Below are positions 25,216 through 34,097 of a stretch of DNA of 64,000 nt, one piece after another. The translations under genes and the position numbers were made by a program. The notes beneath the pieces were generated by a model, which saw only the letters and a list, made by a program, of their open reading frames with translations, did not search any database and was not told where the DNA came from. The stretch comes from GCA-2733415 sp049614485 (lineage in GTDB: Bacteria > Bacteroidota > Bacteroidia > Flavobacteriales > Flavobacteriaceae). How positions within the stretch are numbered: the first letter of the stretch is position 1; every line of letters starts with the position of its first letter. The stretch covers positions 52,290 through 116,289 of the forward strand of contig JBMZDR010000005.1 of NCBI GenBank assembly GCA_049614485.1. Reading direction: 5' to 3'.

Positions 25216-25731
25216 TTAAGCCTGTAAAAATAAGGCTTTAAGTTCTGTTGCATCTGCTGGTTTCATGCGTCCACCAAGAACTAAACTCAATTGTTTTCTA
25301 CGTAATGCCCCATCAAATCGTTCTTGTTCTATAGCTGTTTGTGGTTCAATTTCAGGCACTTTAACTGGTGTTCCTGTTTCATCTACCGCTACAAAGGTGT
25401 AAATACCTTCATTAGCTTTTGTTCTAAAGCCAGATTCTCGATCTTCTATCCACACATCAATATACACTTCCATAGAGCTTGTAAATGCTCTTGACACTTT
25501 AGCTTCAATAGTAACAACACTTCCAGATGGTACGGCTTTATTAAATGCCACGTGATTTACAGAAGCCGTTACTACAATTCTACGGCTATGGCGTCTTGCA
25601 GCAATACTAGCAGCTCTGTCCATACGAGATAGTAGTTCTCCTCCAAATAAATTATTTAACGGATTTGTTTCTCCTGGTAATACTAAATCAGTGAGTGTGG
25701 TAATTGAATCAATAGGATTTTTGGCCTTCAT
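25216..25731 (-). CDS. Acyl-CoA thioesterase (hotdog fold)
   Basis: A 171-residue cytosolic hotdog-fold hydrolase of the YciA/BACH type. The signature segments are NPLNNLFGGELLSRMDRAA (with the catalytic Asp region) and VNHVAFNKAVPSGSVVTIEA. It releases CoA from acyl-CoA; chain preference is unknown. Monocistronic, with a consensus -7 element upstream. Confidence 0.92.
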   Translation of the reverse strand: MKAKNPIDSITTLTDLVLPGETNPLNNLFGGELLSRMDRAASIAARRHSRRIVVTASVNHVAFNKAVPSGSVVTIEAKVSRAFTSSMEVYIDVWIEDRESGFRTKANEGIYTFVAVDETGTPVKVPEIEPQTAIEQERFDGALRRKQLSLVLGGRMKPADATELKALFLQA

Positions 25732-25747
25732 CTGTGCAATTTTTGTG

Positions 25748-25755
25748 CAAAGGTA
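25748..25755 (-). promoter_or_regulatory. -7 promoter element for thioesterase gene
   Basis: Minus strand TACCTTTG (TAnnTTTG), 16 bases upstream of the ATG, which predicts a very short leader. Confidence 0.5.
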
Positions 25756-25793
25756 AAGGGAAATCAGGAATGAGTCACGTTTTTAACTAAAAA

Positions 25794-26747
25794 TTAATTG
25801 ATATCTTTTACTAACAACCATGCGTGCGAATTGTGTGATTGTTTAATCGACTTTAATGTTGCTAATGCTTCTGCTCTTGTAGCAAGACTTGCATAAACTA
25901 CTTGATGTAAACCGTATTTGTTTTGCCCTATTTTTCTTGGTGAATAGCCTTGCGTTTCTAACTGACTTATTTTTTTATCAGCATTTTCTTCAAAACGAAA
26001 TGCCCCTGCTATAATATGGTATTTTCCGATGAGTTTTTTTTCTACAGAAACATTAAAGGTTACTTCTGGCACTTCAATTGGAGCTATATCAAAAAATGAT
26101 GCTTTTTGATACGCTACTTTTTCAATTTCTAAAGCTTCTAACGCATTATGAGTAGTAACTTCTTCCATTTGATTTGTATACACTTGTTTTCCTAAAAGTC
26201 CGGACAACCCAAGCGCTACAACTGCAACAGCAGCATATTTTAAATACGATCGTTTCTGTCTGGTTTCAGGAATAAATGCAATAGGTGCTTTATCTTCTAA
26301 ACTTGTAACATCCTCTTTATACACTTCTCTTAAAACTGGCACATTATACATATCACAAAGTCCGAATGAGCTTGTTAAGTAGTTGATATCTTCTAATGGA
26401 GAAAACTGTAGCTTTCCTTCATGACTTAACGAAAAATCTCCAATTTTATTAAGCAACACGGTTTCCCCTGCAACTAATGCTCCTTTAAGTTGTGATACAT
26501 GGGCATCAATTAACTCAAGAGCTTGAGTGTAATCAATCCCTTCAGTTTGCACAACATGATTAGCCAATAAGCCATCATTTTGTTTAAGCTGTTCATTAAA
26601 TGACACTGTTTTTCTAGGCGGCAAAAACTCATTAGTAGCACCATGAATTGTAGCTGTATGTTTTTGTGTTAAAAACGCCCCAAACTGAGGAACCACAACA
26701 CATTCATATCGGTACAATAAATCGCTAATATAGTTTGCTAATGCCAT
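25794..26747 (-). CDS. CCDC81-like HU and SPOR domain membrane protein
   Basis: A 317-residue protein. Two HU-like (CCDC81-type) domains at the N-terminus (about 1-60, YISDLLYRYECVVVPQFGAFL, and about 60-135) are followed by one membrane helix (about 172-188, YAAVAVVALGLSGLLG). A C-terminal SPOR domain (about 240-315, KYHIIAGAFRFEENADKKI) binds denuded peptidoglycan at division sites. The layout would link something cytosolic to the septal wall. This domain set is typical of Bacteroidota; the partner is unknown. It is divergent from dprA. Confidence 0.88.
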   Translation of the reverse strand: MALANYISDLLYRYECVVVPQFGAFLTQKHTATIHGATNEFLPPRKTVSFNEQLKQNDGLLANHVVQTEGIDYTQALELIDAHVSQLKGALVAGETVLLNKIGDFSLSHEGKLQFSPLEDINYLTSSFGLCDMYNVPVLREVYKEDVTSLEDKAPIAFIPETRQKRSYLKYAAVAVVALGLSGLLGKQVYTNQMEEVTTHNALEALEIEKVAYQKASFFDIAPIEVPEVTFNVSVEKKLIGKYHIIAGAFRFEENADKKISQLETQGYSPRKIGQNKYGLHQVVYASLATRAEALATLKSIKQSHNSHAWLLVKDIN

Positions 26748-26771
26748 TGGAAAATTGATTAATTACTAAAA

Positions 26772-26779
26772 CAAATTTA
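26772..26779 (-). promoter_or_regulatory. -7 promoter element for HU/SPOR gene
   Basis: Minus strand TAAATTTG, an exact TAnnTTTG match, 24 bases upstream of the ATG. Confidence 0.5.
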
Positions 26780-26869
26780 CATTTTTTTAAAAAAGACACC
26801 ATATCGTTATACAATAGTTATTAACAATCAGTTTTTTTGGTTAACTTTAAGTTGACTATCAACTGTTTA

Positions 26870-27973
26870 ATGAACGATAACGATTTACTTTACACACTAG
26901 CCTTACAAAAAGCAGTAAATATCGGTGATATTACTGCCAAGAAACTCCTTCAACACTGTGGCACTGCTGAACAGATTTTTAAAGAAAAGGGCTCTCTTTT
27001 ACAAGCCATAAATGGCATAGGGAGTTATATCTGTAAATCGTTAAAAGATAAAACACTACTTCTTGATGCTGAAAAGGAGTTGCATTACATCAAAACCAAT
27101 GGTGTACAACATTGGTTTTATCAAGAAGACAATTACCCTAACCGCTTAAAAAATTGCATTGACGGCCCAATTTTATTATTCCACAGTGGTACAATTGATT
27201 TAGAACAACTACACATAATTAGTATAGTTGGCACACGGAATATCACCAGCCATGGCAAACGTATGTGTGAAGACATTGTTGAAGAACTTAGCGTTTTAAA
27301 TCCGATTGTAGTTTCTGGGTTTGCCTATGGTACAGATATTACCGCACATAAAGCAGCTATAAAAAATAACTTACAGACCATTGGATGCTTAGCGCACGGG
27401 TTGAATCAAATTTATCCGAAAGTGCATAAAACGTATATGCGTGATGTTGAAGCTAATGGCGGATTCGTTACTGAATTTTGGAGCAGTTCCAATCCGGATA
27501 GAGAAAACTTCATCAAACGAAATAGAGTTATTGCAGGCTTATCTGAAGCAACTTTAGTTATTGAAAGTGCCGAAAAAGGAGGCAGTTTAGTTACAGCAGA
27601 TATTGCTAATTCTTATAACCGCGAGGTATTTGCTTTACCAGGCAGGGCTGATGATAAATTTAGCACAGGTACAAATAACCTTATTAAGCTTCAGAGGGCA
27701 CAATTAGTAACTTCAGCTGCAGATGTTGCCTATATGCTTAATTGGGGTTTAAAACAGCCTAAAAAATCGATTCAGCCGCAATTGTTTGTTGATTTAAATG
27801 CATCTGAGGAAAAAATTGTCACTTACCTTAAAGGGAAAGATAAAGTAGGTTTGGATGTTATTGCAAGAAACTGTGATTTGCCTATTTACCAAACATCTTC
27901 AACCTTACTTAATTTAGAATTGAAAGGATTAACACGACCACATCCTGGAAAACAATTTGAATTGATTGCATAA
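26870..27973 (+). CDS. dprA: DNA-processing protein DprA
   Basis: A 367-residue protein that loads RecA on incoming single-stranded DNA in natural transformation. The Rossmann core has IVGTRNITSHGK, VVSGFAYGTDITAHKAA, NFIKRNRVIAGLSEATLV and AEKGGSLVTADIANSYNREVFALPG. The N-terminus is helix-hairpin-helix-like and the C-terminus (about 305-365) is a winged-helix domain. A TTG at 26837 is in frame, but ATG 26870 (MNDNDLLYTLAL) fits the family start. It ends in a strong bidirectional terminator shared with the DUF5689 gene. Confidence 0.95.
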   Translation: MNDNDLLYTLALQKAVNIGDITAKKLLQHCGTAEQIFKEKGSLLQAINGIGSYICKSLKDKTLLLDAEKELHYIKTNGVQHWFYQEDNYPNRLKNCIDGPILLFHSGTIDLEQLHIISIVGTRNITSHGKRMCEDIVEELSVLNPIVVSGFAYGTDITAHKAAIKNNLQTIGCLAHGLNQIYPKVHKTYMRDVEANGGFVTEFWSSSNPDRENFIKRNRVIAGLSEATLVIESAEKGGSLVTADIANSYNREVFALPGRADDKFSTGTNNLIKLQRAQLVTSAADVAYMLNWGLKQPKKSIQPQLFVDLNASEEKIVTYLKGKDKVGLDVIARNCDLPIYQTSSTLLNLELKGLTRPHPGKQFELIA

Positions 27974-28009
27974 AAAAACCTCCTTCAAGTTTGAAGGAGG
28001 TTTTTTTTA
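27974..28009. terminator. Bidirectional rho-independent terminator (dprA / DUF5689 gene)
   Basis: AAAAAAACCTCCTTCAA-gt-TTGAAGGAGGTTTTTTTT: a near-perfect stem with a T-run on both strands, between two convergent genes whose stops are 50 bases apart. Confidence 0.92.
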
Positions 28010-28023
28010 TATTTAGCTATAAA

Positions 28024-29412
28024 TTAGTTAGCAAATATTTTTATTTCATCTATTTCATAAGTTCCATCAAATCCACTTGCACCACTACCAACGTACTTAA
28101 ACGCAATATATGCAGTTCCGGTATACCCTGATAAATCTATAGCACCAGAACCTACCCAGTTTTGGTAAAACTCCGAGTCAGCAACGATCGTACCAGGTAA
28201 TGTAGTCCAAGTTGCCGAAGTTACTCCTGCCGGAGTTCCATCCCAATCTGTTGAAATTAAAGCTTCCAATGTACTTCCATCAGAGAAGCTATTTGATGTT
28301 TGAAAAGATAACACTTCTCCTGCCTGAGCGTCCATATCTATACCTGGAGAAATCATCCAAGTAATTGTACTTGAATCACCAGAGTTATATGAACCAATTC
28401 TTGCAGATTGACCTATAGAATAACTATCGTTGTATGCGTGAAAATCTTTAGTTCCTGCTTCCATATAGTTTGTCCATCCATTTTGATCAATAGTATCACC
28501 AAAACCATATGATTCAAAGTTTTCTTCAAATATTGGATCACATCTATTCTCAGTAAAATCTAAATCAGTAGCGTTATTAACTTTTAAAATATAAGCATCA
28601 CCACTAAAGTTTACACTTAAAATTGCTGTAGCAGTACCTTTCCCTGTAGGGATTCCTTGATCTTTAAAGTTAGCAAATGTACTTGTAGCTAAAGTTACTG
28701 TAGAGTTATCTTCACAGCTGAAAAGCGTTCGTTCAGCATCATATTGATCTGAAGGTAAACCAGCAAAAGTATCACCAATATTACTTGATTGAATTCCTTC
28801 TAATTGAACTAATGTATTTACATCTGCATCTGTAAAATCAGAAATAGTCATAACTTTAGGAATGATTGTTTCTGTTACTAATGAACGCTCTACAGCAGGT
28901 GGATAAACAGTATCTCCAAAAGAATATCCGTTTAAAATGTACTCAGGAATTTCTGTAAGCTCATTAAATTCAGTTTCATCATATAAACCTATTTCATAAT
29001 CTCCACTACCGTCTCTACTTTCATTCATTGCTAAACCATCTAAACGAATATAAACTTTTCTACCTACGTTAAATCTTTCAAATAAATCTGAAGCATCAAT
29101 AAGTAATTTTAATCCTAACCTTGGGTTAGAAGTATCGTCATCGATACCATCTATATCATTTTGTATAGCTATTGATTTGTAAAAGTTTCCAGATTCATCA
29201 CTAGATACTACATAACCAGAAATCACTAAACCGTCTGAGAAGTTTACAACATCTCCAGCATACATGTCTTTAATTTGCTTAAATGTATTTGTTTCTGTAA
29301 CGTTTGGTTCAACTCCTGAAATTACTGGTATTGAATAATCATCATCTTGTACACATGCCGTAAATGTTGCTAAGAACACAAAAAGAGCTGCTATTTTAAA
29401 TATATTTTTCAT
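28024..29412 (-). CDS. DUF5689 lipoprotein with C-terminal choice-of-anchor-J-like domain
   Basis: A 462-residue surface lipoprotein (MKNIFKIAALFVFLATFTAC). The first part (about 30-285) is DUF5689, with OB-fold-like strands (GLVISGYVVSSDESGNFYKSIAIQN and GRKVYIRLDGLAM). The last third (about 300-462) is a jelly-roll domain (FEENFESYGFGDT..., ISPGIDM..., YEIDEIKIF). It is cotranscribed downstream of a TonB receptor (71-base gap), so it is probably the receptor's surface lid or ligand-binding partner. The OB-like fold and the nearby secreted nuclease suggest nucleic acid or a phosphate ester as ligand; that is inference. Confidence 0.85.
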   Translation of the reverse strand: MKNIFKIAALFVFLATFTACVQDDDYSIPVISGVEPNVTETNTFKQIKDMYAGDVVNFSDGLVISGYVVSSDESGNFYKSIAIQNDIDGIDDDTSNPRLGLKLLIDASDLFERFNVGRKVYIRLDGLAMNESRDGSGDYEIGLYDETEFNELTEIPEYILNGYSFGDTVYPPAVERSLVTETIIPKVMTISDFTDADVNTLVQLEGIQSSNIGDTFAGLPSDQYDAERTLFSCEDNSTVTLATSTFANFKDQGIPTGKGTATAILSVNFSGDAYILKVNNATDLDFTENRCDPIFEENFESYGFGDTIDQNGWTNYMEAGTKDFHAYNDSYSIGQSARIGSYNSGDSSTITWMISPGIDMDAQAGEVLSFQTSNSFSDGSTLEALISTDWDGTPAGVTSATWTTLPGTIVADSEFYQNWVGSGAIDLSGYTGTAYIAFKYVGSGASGFDGTYEIDEIKIFAN

Positions 29413-29483
29413 TGTAATTGTTTTTAGTATTATATAATAAGACGAAACTAAATTTCGTTCATTTCTTTTTTTATTATTGTTTA

Positions 29484-32249
29484 TTAAAACCTAAAGTATA
29501 AATTTAAGTAATATGTAGTACCTCTACCAAACCAGTATTTAGGGCCAAATAGTTTTCCACCTGGCCTGTTACTGTCTTCTAGTAACTCTCTATAATTACC
29601 GTTTCTTGATTGCTCATACCCACCTGTTTTATAGGTTTCATTAAACACATTATTGATTGAAGCAAACAAGCCAACATATTTTTGGCCTATTTTCCATGAT
29701 TTACCCCCTACCAGGTTTACTAACATATAATCATCAAATTTTTCTTGCTTCAATAACTCTCTAGCAATGTCTTCATCATATTCTGCTATATCTGCACCAT
29801 CAGAATCAAGTCCAAAGTTTTTAGTTCTTGTAATTGCTGCTACATCTAGATATGCGTTAGAAAAGAAGTTGGCTGTAGCACCAAACCACCAGTATTTAGG
29901 GTCTCTATATTCAAAACCTATACTTCCAGCACGTTGTGGCCCTCCAGCAACTTTGTAATCTTTTAAGCTAGCTCTACCATAAGAGATAACTCCATTTTCA
30001 GCAGTTGGTTCATCAATAAAGTCATCAGAGCTTAAATATACGTTAGGATTATTTGCATAAACAGATTCTCCATAAGATAAGGCGGCTTTCAATTTAATAG
30101 TAGGCGTTACTTGTGCTTCTGCTCCAAATTCTATACCCATATTTCTTTTATCAACATCTGTAACAGCTTCCTGAACAAATGATTGTGCATCAGTTGTTCC
30201 AGAGACACCGTCAATATAATAGAATGCAACTTCTGACGCATCTTCAACGGCAGAATAGTACCCTGTTAAACGTGTTTTTAAAATTGACGAACGAAAAATA
30301 TAACTTGCATCTACTGAAGTCGTTTTTACTTCCGTTAAATCAGGTACAATTAAATTATTTTGTCTTGAATTTAGAAATGAATTACGCATTGTTGGTGCAT
30401 CTTGTATATAAGCACCATTAAAATCTAGTAAGTGCTTTCCAGTGACCTTATAGGTAACTCCAGCTTTTCCTCCTAATTTTGTGAAATCTAATTTATCACT
30501 ATCTCCAAGTGAAGTTATCCCTGTTGAAACAGGAAAATGAGCAGACTGATAGAACCCTTCTCTTTGGTATTCGGCTTTACCATATTGTCCACCTACATAA
30601 AAATCAACTTTACTGTACTTGAACTGTGCTTGAGCAAACCCATCATATATAGTAGCATCAAGGTTATAGTTATACTTAAATGTATCTCCTTCAGTGATTG
30701 ATCTTTCAGGTGTTAATGTATTGTTATCAATATTGTCAAAATAATCTTTATCTAAATAACTAGTTCCTCCTAACAGATCTAACATTTTAGCATAGTTATG
30801 AGACTCTAATAATGAATAATTTACAGCAGCGTCTAATGTAATATTTTCAGCTAACTCTGTATTTAAAATTGAATTGAACGACCATTGTTTGTCATCATTT
30901 CTATCTTCATATAATACAAATACTGCATTATCTGGATTAATCAAGTTTGCCGTATACATAGCGTTCCAATCCAATTGCCCATCATTTATAAACTCTTGTT
31001 CTAATGCATATGCATTTGCTAAACTAGATGTACTAGTATCAAAACGAAGTGCATAACTTGGAAGTTTTCTGTAGTACATAGGGTCTGGGTTACTTCCGTT
31101 AAAGTCAATACGGCTATTTCCGATATGACCAAATTGATACGCTACATTTGTATTCAAGGTTGTTTTATCAGAAAGTGTCCAATAATGATTTAACATTAAA
31201 ATTGGCTCTTCAATTTCTCTGATACGAGAATTTCTTTTTTCGCCATCATGAAATCCCCAATAAGAGTTGTATGTATTTCCTTTTAAATTGAAAACTTCTT
31301 GAGTCATCCCTGCAGATTTCCCTCTTCTATTAGGTGTATAAATTGACGTAAAGTTTATGCTGTGCTTGTCATTAATTTTCTTTTCAATAGATGCAAACAT
31401 TGAATTAGCGTCATATACTGTACCATCAACAAAACCTTCTTCACCCCATCGTCTTCCTGCTGTAAACGCTAAAGACCATCCGTTATCCATCATTCCAGTA
31501 GCATGAGTAGCCATTACTCTGTTTCTGTAACTTCTGTTTGAAGATGCATACGAAATACGTGTCCCTTTTCTGTATTGAGATGCTCGCATATTCACATTTG
31601 TAGTACCACCAACACCACCAAAGGTATAGTCGTTTGCTTTAGAACCAATTACAAAATCTTGATTACGCATCACATCGTTTATCCCTCCCCAATTGCTCCA
31701 TTGTGGTCGTCCATTATAAACTTTGTTCATACGAATACCGTTTAATAACATGGTACCGTTTTCTGAATCTAAACCTCTAACTCTAAAAAATGTTCCACTA
31801 AAATCAAAAGCTGCTGCTCTTGCAAAAACATCTTTAGAAGCTTGTAAAATTCCAGAGGTGTTAGACGCTACGCTTTCATCAGAATCTAATTCATCTTCTG
31901 ATAATGAAATTGTAAAATCATCTGTCTCACCTAAATCATGATTTAAGATAATGGTTGAAAGGTCTACTGTTTTACCAGCTTCAATAATAATAGTAAACGT
32001 TTTAGCAAAATAACCCACTTTAGAAACCATTAGGGCTTGTTCTCCTAAAGGCAAGTCATTATTAAAGTTAAAACTCCCTAAGTCGTCAGTTGTTTGAGAT
32101 AGAGAAGTGCCTTTGATTGCTACTGACACACCAGAAACTGGTTTGGTAGAATCGGCATCGATTACTTGACCTTTAACGACTGTTTCCTGTGCGTGCATAA
32201 GAAGCACACTTGTGACAGTCAAAAATAATGTCAAAATTGTTTTTTTCAT
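29484..32249 (-). CDS. TonB-dependent receptor with carboxypeptidase-like N-terminal domain
   Basis: A 921-residue outer-membrane receptor. Signal peptide MKKTILTLFLTVTSVLLMHA is followed by a CarboxypepD_reg-like domain (VVKGQVIDADSTKPVSGVSVAIKG), a plug domain with FRVRGLDSENGTMLLNGIRMNKV, and a large barrel ending YYLNLYFRF. The longer frame upstream begins at a TTG (32309) and would bury the signal peptide, so ATG 32249 is chosen. It forms a SusC/SusD-like pair in layout with the DUF5689 lipoprotein downstream. Substrate is unknown. Confidence 0.92.
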   Translation of the reverse strand: MKKTILTLFLTVTSVLLMHAQETVVKGQVIDADSTKPVSGVSVAIKGTSLSQTTDDLGSFNFNNDLPLGEQALMVSKVGYFAKTFTIIIEAGKTVDLSTIILNHDLGETDDFTISLSEDELDSDESVASNTSGILQASKDVFARAAAFDFSGTFFRVRGLDSENGTMLLNGIRMNKVYNGRPQWSNWGGINDVMRNQDFVIGSKANDYTFGGVGGTTNVNMRASQYRKGTRISYASSNRSYRNRVMATHATGMMDNGWSLAFTAGRRWGEEGFVDGTVYDANSMFASIEKKINDKHSINFTSIYTPNRRGKSAGMTQEVFNLKGNTYNSYWGFHDGEKRNSRIREIEEPILMLNHYWTLSDKTTLNTNVAYQFGHIGNSRIDFNGSNPDPMYYRKLPSYALRFDTSTSSLANAYALEQEFINDGQLDWNAMYTANLINPDNAVFVLYEDRNDDKQWSFNSILNTELAENITLDAAVNYSLLESHNYAKMLDLLGGTSYLDKDYFDNIDNNTLTPERSITEGDTFKYNYNLDATIYDGFAQAQFKYSKVDFYVGGQYGKAEYQREGFYQSAHFPVSTGITSLGDSDKLDFTKLGGKAGVTYKVTGKHLLDFNGAYIQDAPTMRNSFLNSRQNNLIVPDLTEVKTTSVDASYIFRSSILKTRLTGYYSAVEDASEVAFYYIDGVSGTTDAQSFVQEAVTDVDKRNMGIEFGAEAQVTPTIKLKAALSYGESVYANNPNVYLSSDDFIDEPTAENGVISYGRASLKDYKVAGGPQRAGSIGFEYRDPKYWWFGATANFFSNAYLDVAAITRTKNFGLDSDGADIAEYDEDIARELLKQEKFDDYMLVNLVGGKSWKIGQKYVGLFASINNVFNETYKTGGYEQSRNGNYRELLEDSNRPGGKLFGPKYWFGRGTTYYLNLYFRF

Positions 32250-32504
32250 AAGTAATTTACTGATTAATAAATTGTTTTTAAACCCACTGAGGTTTTTTAC
32301 AGTTCGCAAATGTACACATTTTAGAATAAAAATTACTTCAGCACTAATGAATTGATATGAATTTTACAATAAGTTTACATTACTAAAGGCATTAAAGTAA
32401 ATAATTAACTACTTTTGGCCTGTAATTTGAAGTGGATTTTACAATAACATACTATGCCTTAAGTTAATACATACAATTAATACGGGTATAAAAACTTTTA
32501 TCTA

Positions 32505-33569
32505 ATGAAATTAAGAAACCTTTTACTACTTATTTTAGTAGCTGGAATGAGTATGAACACCTATGCTCAAAACAAGAAACGTTACAAAATTAATACCGTT
32601 GCGTTTTACAATCTAGAAAACCTTTTTGATACACTTAACGACCCTAAAAAGTTTGACGAAAGGAGCCCGTTAATGGAAATGAGTGCCAAGGAACGTGGAC
32701 AAGTTTATCCTAAAAAAATAAAAAACATGGCGCGGGTTATTTCAGAAATTGGAGTTGACCCTAAGTTTTCTAAAAATTCACCTGCAGTAATTGGTGTTTG
32801 TGAAGTTGAAAACAAAGACGTCTTACATGATTTAATAAACGACTCACAATTACGCGACAAGGATTATGACATTATTCATTTTAACTCTCCTGATGTAAGA
32901 AGTATTGATGTGGCCTTATTATATCAAAAAAAACTATTCAAACCAACTAATTATAGTAGTCATGAACTAGTACTTCACAACACTTCCTCTAAAAAAAGAA
33001 AATACACAAGAGACCAGTTATTGGTTAGCGGAAAATTAGACGGCGAATTAATGCACTTTATTGTAAACCACTGGCCTTCAAGAAGTGGTGGTGAAGCACG
33101 AAGCAGACCTGGCCGTGTTGCAGCCGCACAGTTAACAAAAAAAATAGTTGATTCATTACAAACAATCAACCCTTACGCGAAAATTGTTATAATGGGAGAT
33201 TTAAATGATGATCCTTTTAATGTAAGTGTGAAAAAAGTTTTAAATGCTAAACAAGAAAAAGAAGATGTAGAATTGAAAGGGATTTATAACCCTATGATGA
33301 ATATGTCAAAAAAAGGAATGGGAACTTTAGCATATAGAGATGCTTTAAACATTTTTGACCAAATGATGTTTACAAAACCCTTTATTGATAAAGACTTTTC
33401 TTCTTTTAAAATATTTAAAACGGGTATTTATAACCCTACATATATGACTAATAAAAAAGGGCGCTACAAAGGCTATCCTAAACGAAGTTTTGTTGGTGCA
33501 ACATGGACAAGTGGTTATTCAGATCACTTTCCGGTATACACCTATCTAATTAAAGAGGTTACCGATTAG
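32505..33569 (+). CDS. Secreted endonuclease/exonuclease/phosphatase family protein
   Basis: A 354-residue exported enzyme (signal peptide MKLRNLLLLILVAGMSMNTYA). The EEP-fold catalytic motifs are complete: FYNLENLFDT (metal Asn), GVCEVEN (metal Glu), VNHWPSRSGG (His), VIMGDLNDDP (Asp/Asn) and YSDHFPV (Asp-His). It hydrolyses phosphodiesters, either nucleic acid or phospho-compounds. It is divergent from the TonB receptor/DUF5689 operon, separated by a 255-base promoter region; the grouping recurs in flavobacteria and points to joint use of an extracellular phosphodiester. Confidence 0.9.
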   Translation: MKLRNLLLLILVAGMSMNTYAQNKKRYKINTVAFYNLENLFDTLNDPKKFDERSPLMEMSAKERGQVYPKKIKNMARVISEIGVDPKFSKNSPAVIGVCEVENKDVLHDLINDSQLRDKDYDIIHFNSPDVRSIDVALLYQKKLFKPTNYSSHELVLHNTSSKKRKYTRDQLLVSGKLDGELMHFIVNHWPSRSGGEARSRPGRVAAAQLTKKIVDSLQTINPYAKIVIMGDLNDDPFNVSVKKVLNAKQEKEDVELKGIYNPMMNMSKKGMGTLAYRDALNIFDQMMFTKPFIDKDFSSFKIFKTGIYNPTYMTNKKGRYKGYPKRSFVGATWTSGYSDHFPVYTYLIKEVTD

Positions 33570-33576
33570 GTTGCTG

Positions 33577-33641
33577 TTATATAATTAATACAAAAAAGGC
33601 TTACAATACTATTGTAAGCCTTTTTTGTATTAATTATATAA
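33577..33641. terminator. Bidirectional terminator with perfect 31-bp inverted repeat
   Basis: The arms at 33577-33607 and 33611-33641 are exact reverse complements with a 3-base loop (ACT). The core is AAAAAAGGCTTACAAT / ATTGTAAGCCTTTTTT. It lies between the convergent nuclease gene (stop 33569) and the membrane-protein gene (stop 33651) and provides a T-run in both directions. Confidence 0.93.
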
Positions 33642-33650
33642 ATTGTTAAA

Positions 33651-34079
33651 CTACCCTAGCCAAATACTCCAAGGTATCATTGCCAACATTGCAACTAATG
33701 CCAAGCTATAAGTAATAGCCAAAAGCTTAAATTTACTTGCAGATGTACGCTTAGTTTTATGTTTAGAGTACCCAATAGTTAATAACATAATTGCAATAAC
33801 CATCAATAAAGGATGCTCTACATTTCTTAAACGAAGTGCTGAGTTTTTCATAATTTCTCCCATTTCAACATCTCCAAAGTTATTTACTAACACAAATAAA
33901 ATAATTCCGATTAATAACTGAATATGTGTAACAATTAATGCAAAAAGAGCTATTCTAAAATCTTTTGCGCCAAATTCTTTTTTTGTAACTACTCCAATAA
34001 TAGCATTTAGTGTAGCAGCTACTACTACTATTAACACCAAATACGCCCAATACGAATGTAAAAACTTTACTGTTGCCAT
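33651..34079 (-). CDS. Small four-helix membrane protein, unknown function
   Basis: A 142-residue integral membrane protein with four hydrophobic helices (about 9-30, 42-66, 90-106, 119-138). A short polar loop in the middle contains NVEHPLLM with a His at the membrane edge, which could be a haem or metal ligand. I do not recognise a named family. Last gene of the M23-pgi operon (18 bases after pgi). Confidence 0.75.
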   Translation of the reverse strand: MATVKFLHSYWAYLVLIVVVAATLNAIIGVVTKKEFGAKDFRIALFALIVTHIQLLIGIILFVLVNNFGDVEMGEIMKNSALRLRNVEHPLLMVIAIMLLTIGYSKHKTKRTSASKFKLLAITYSLALVAMLAMIPWSIWLG

Positions 34080-34097
34080 AATTATCTCCTTTTTTAT

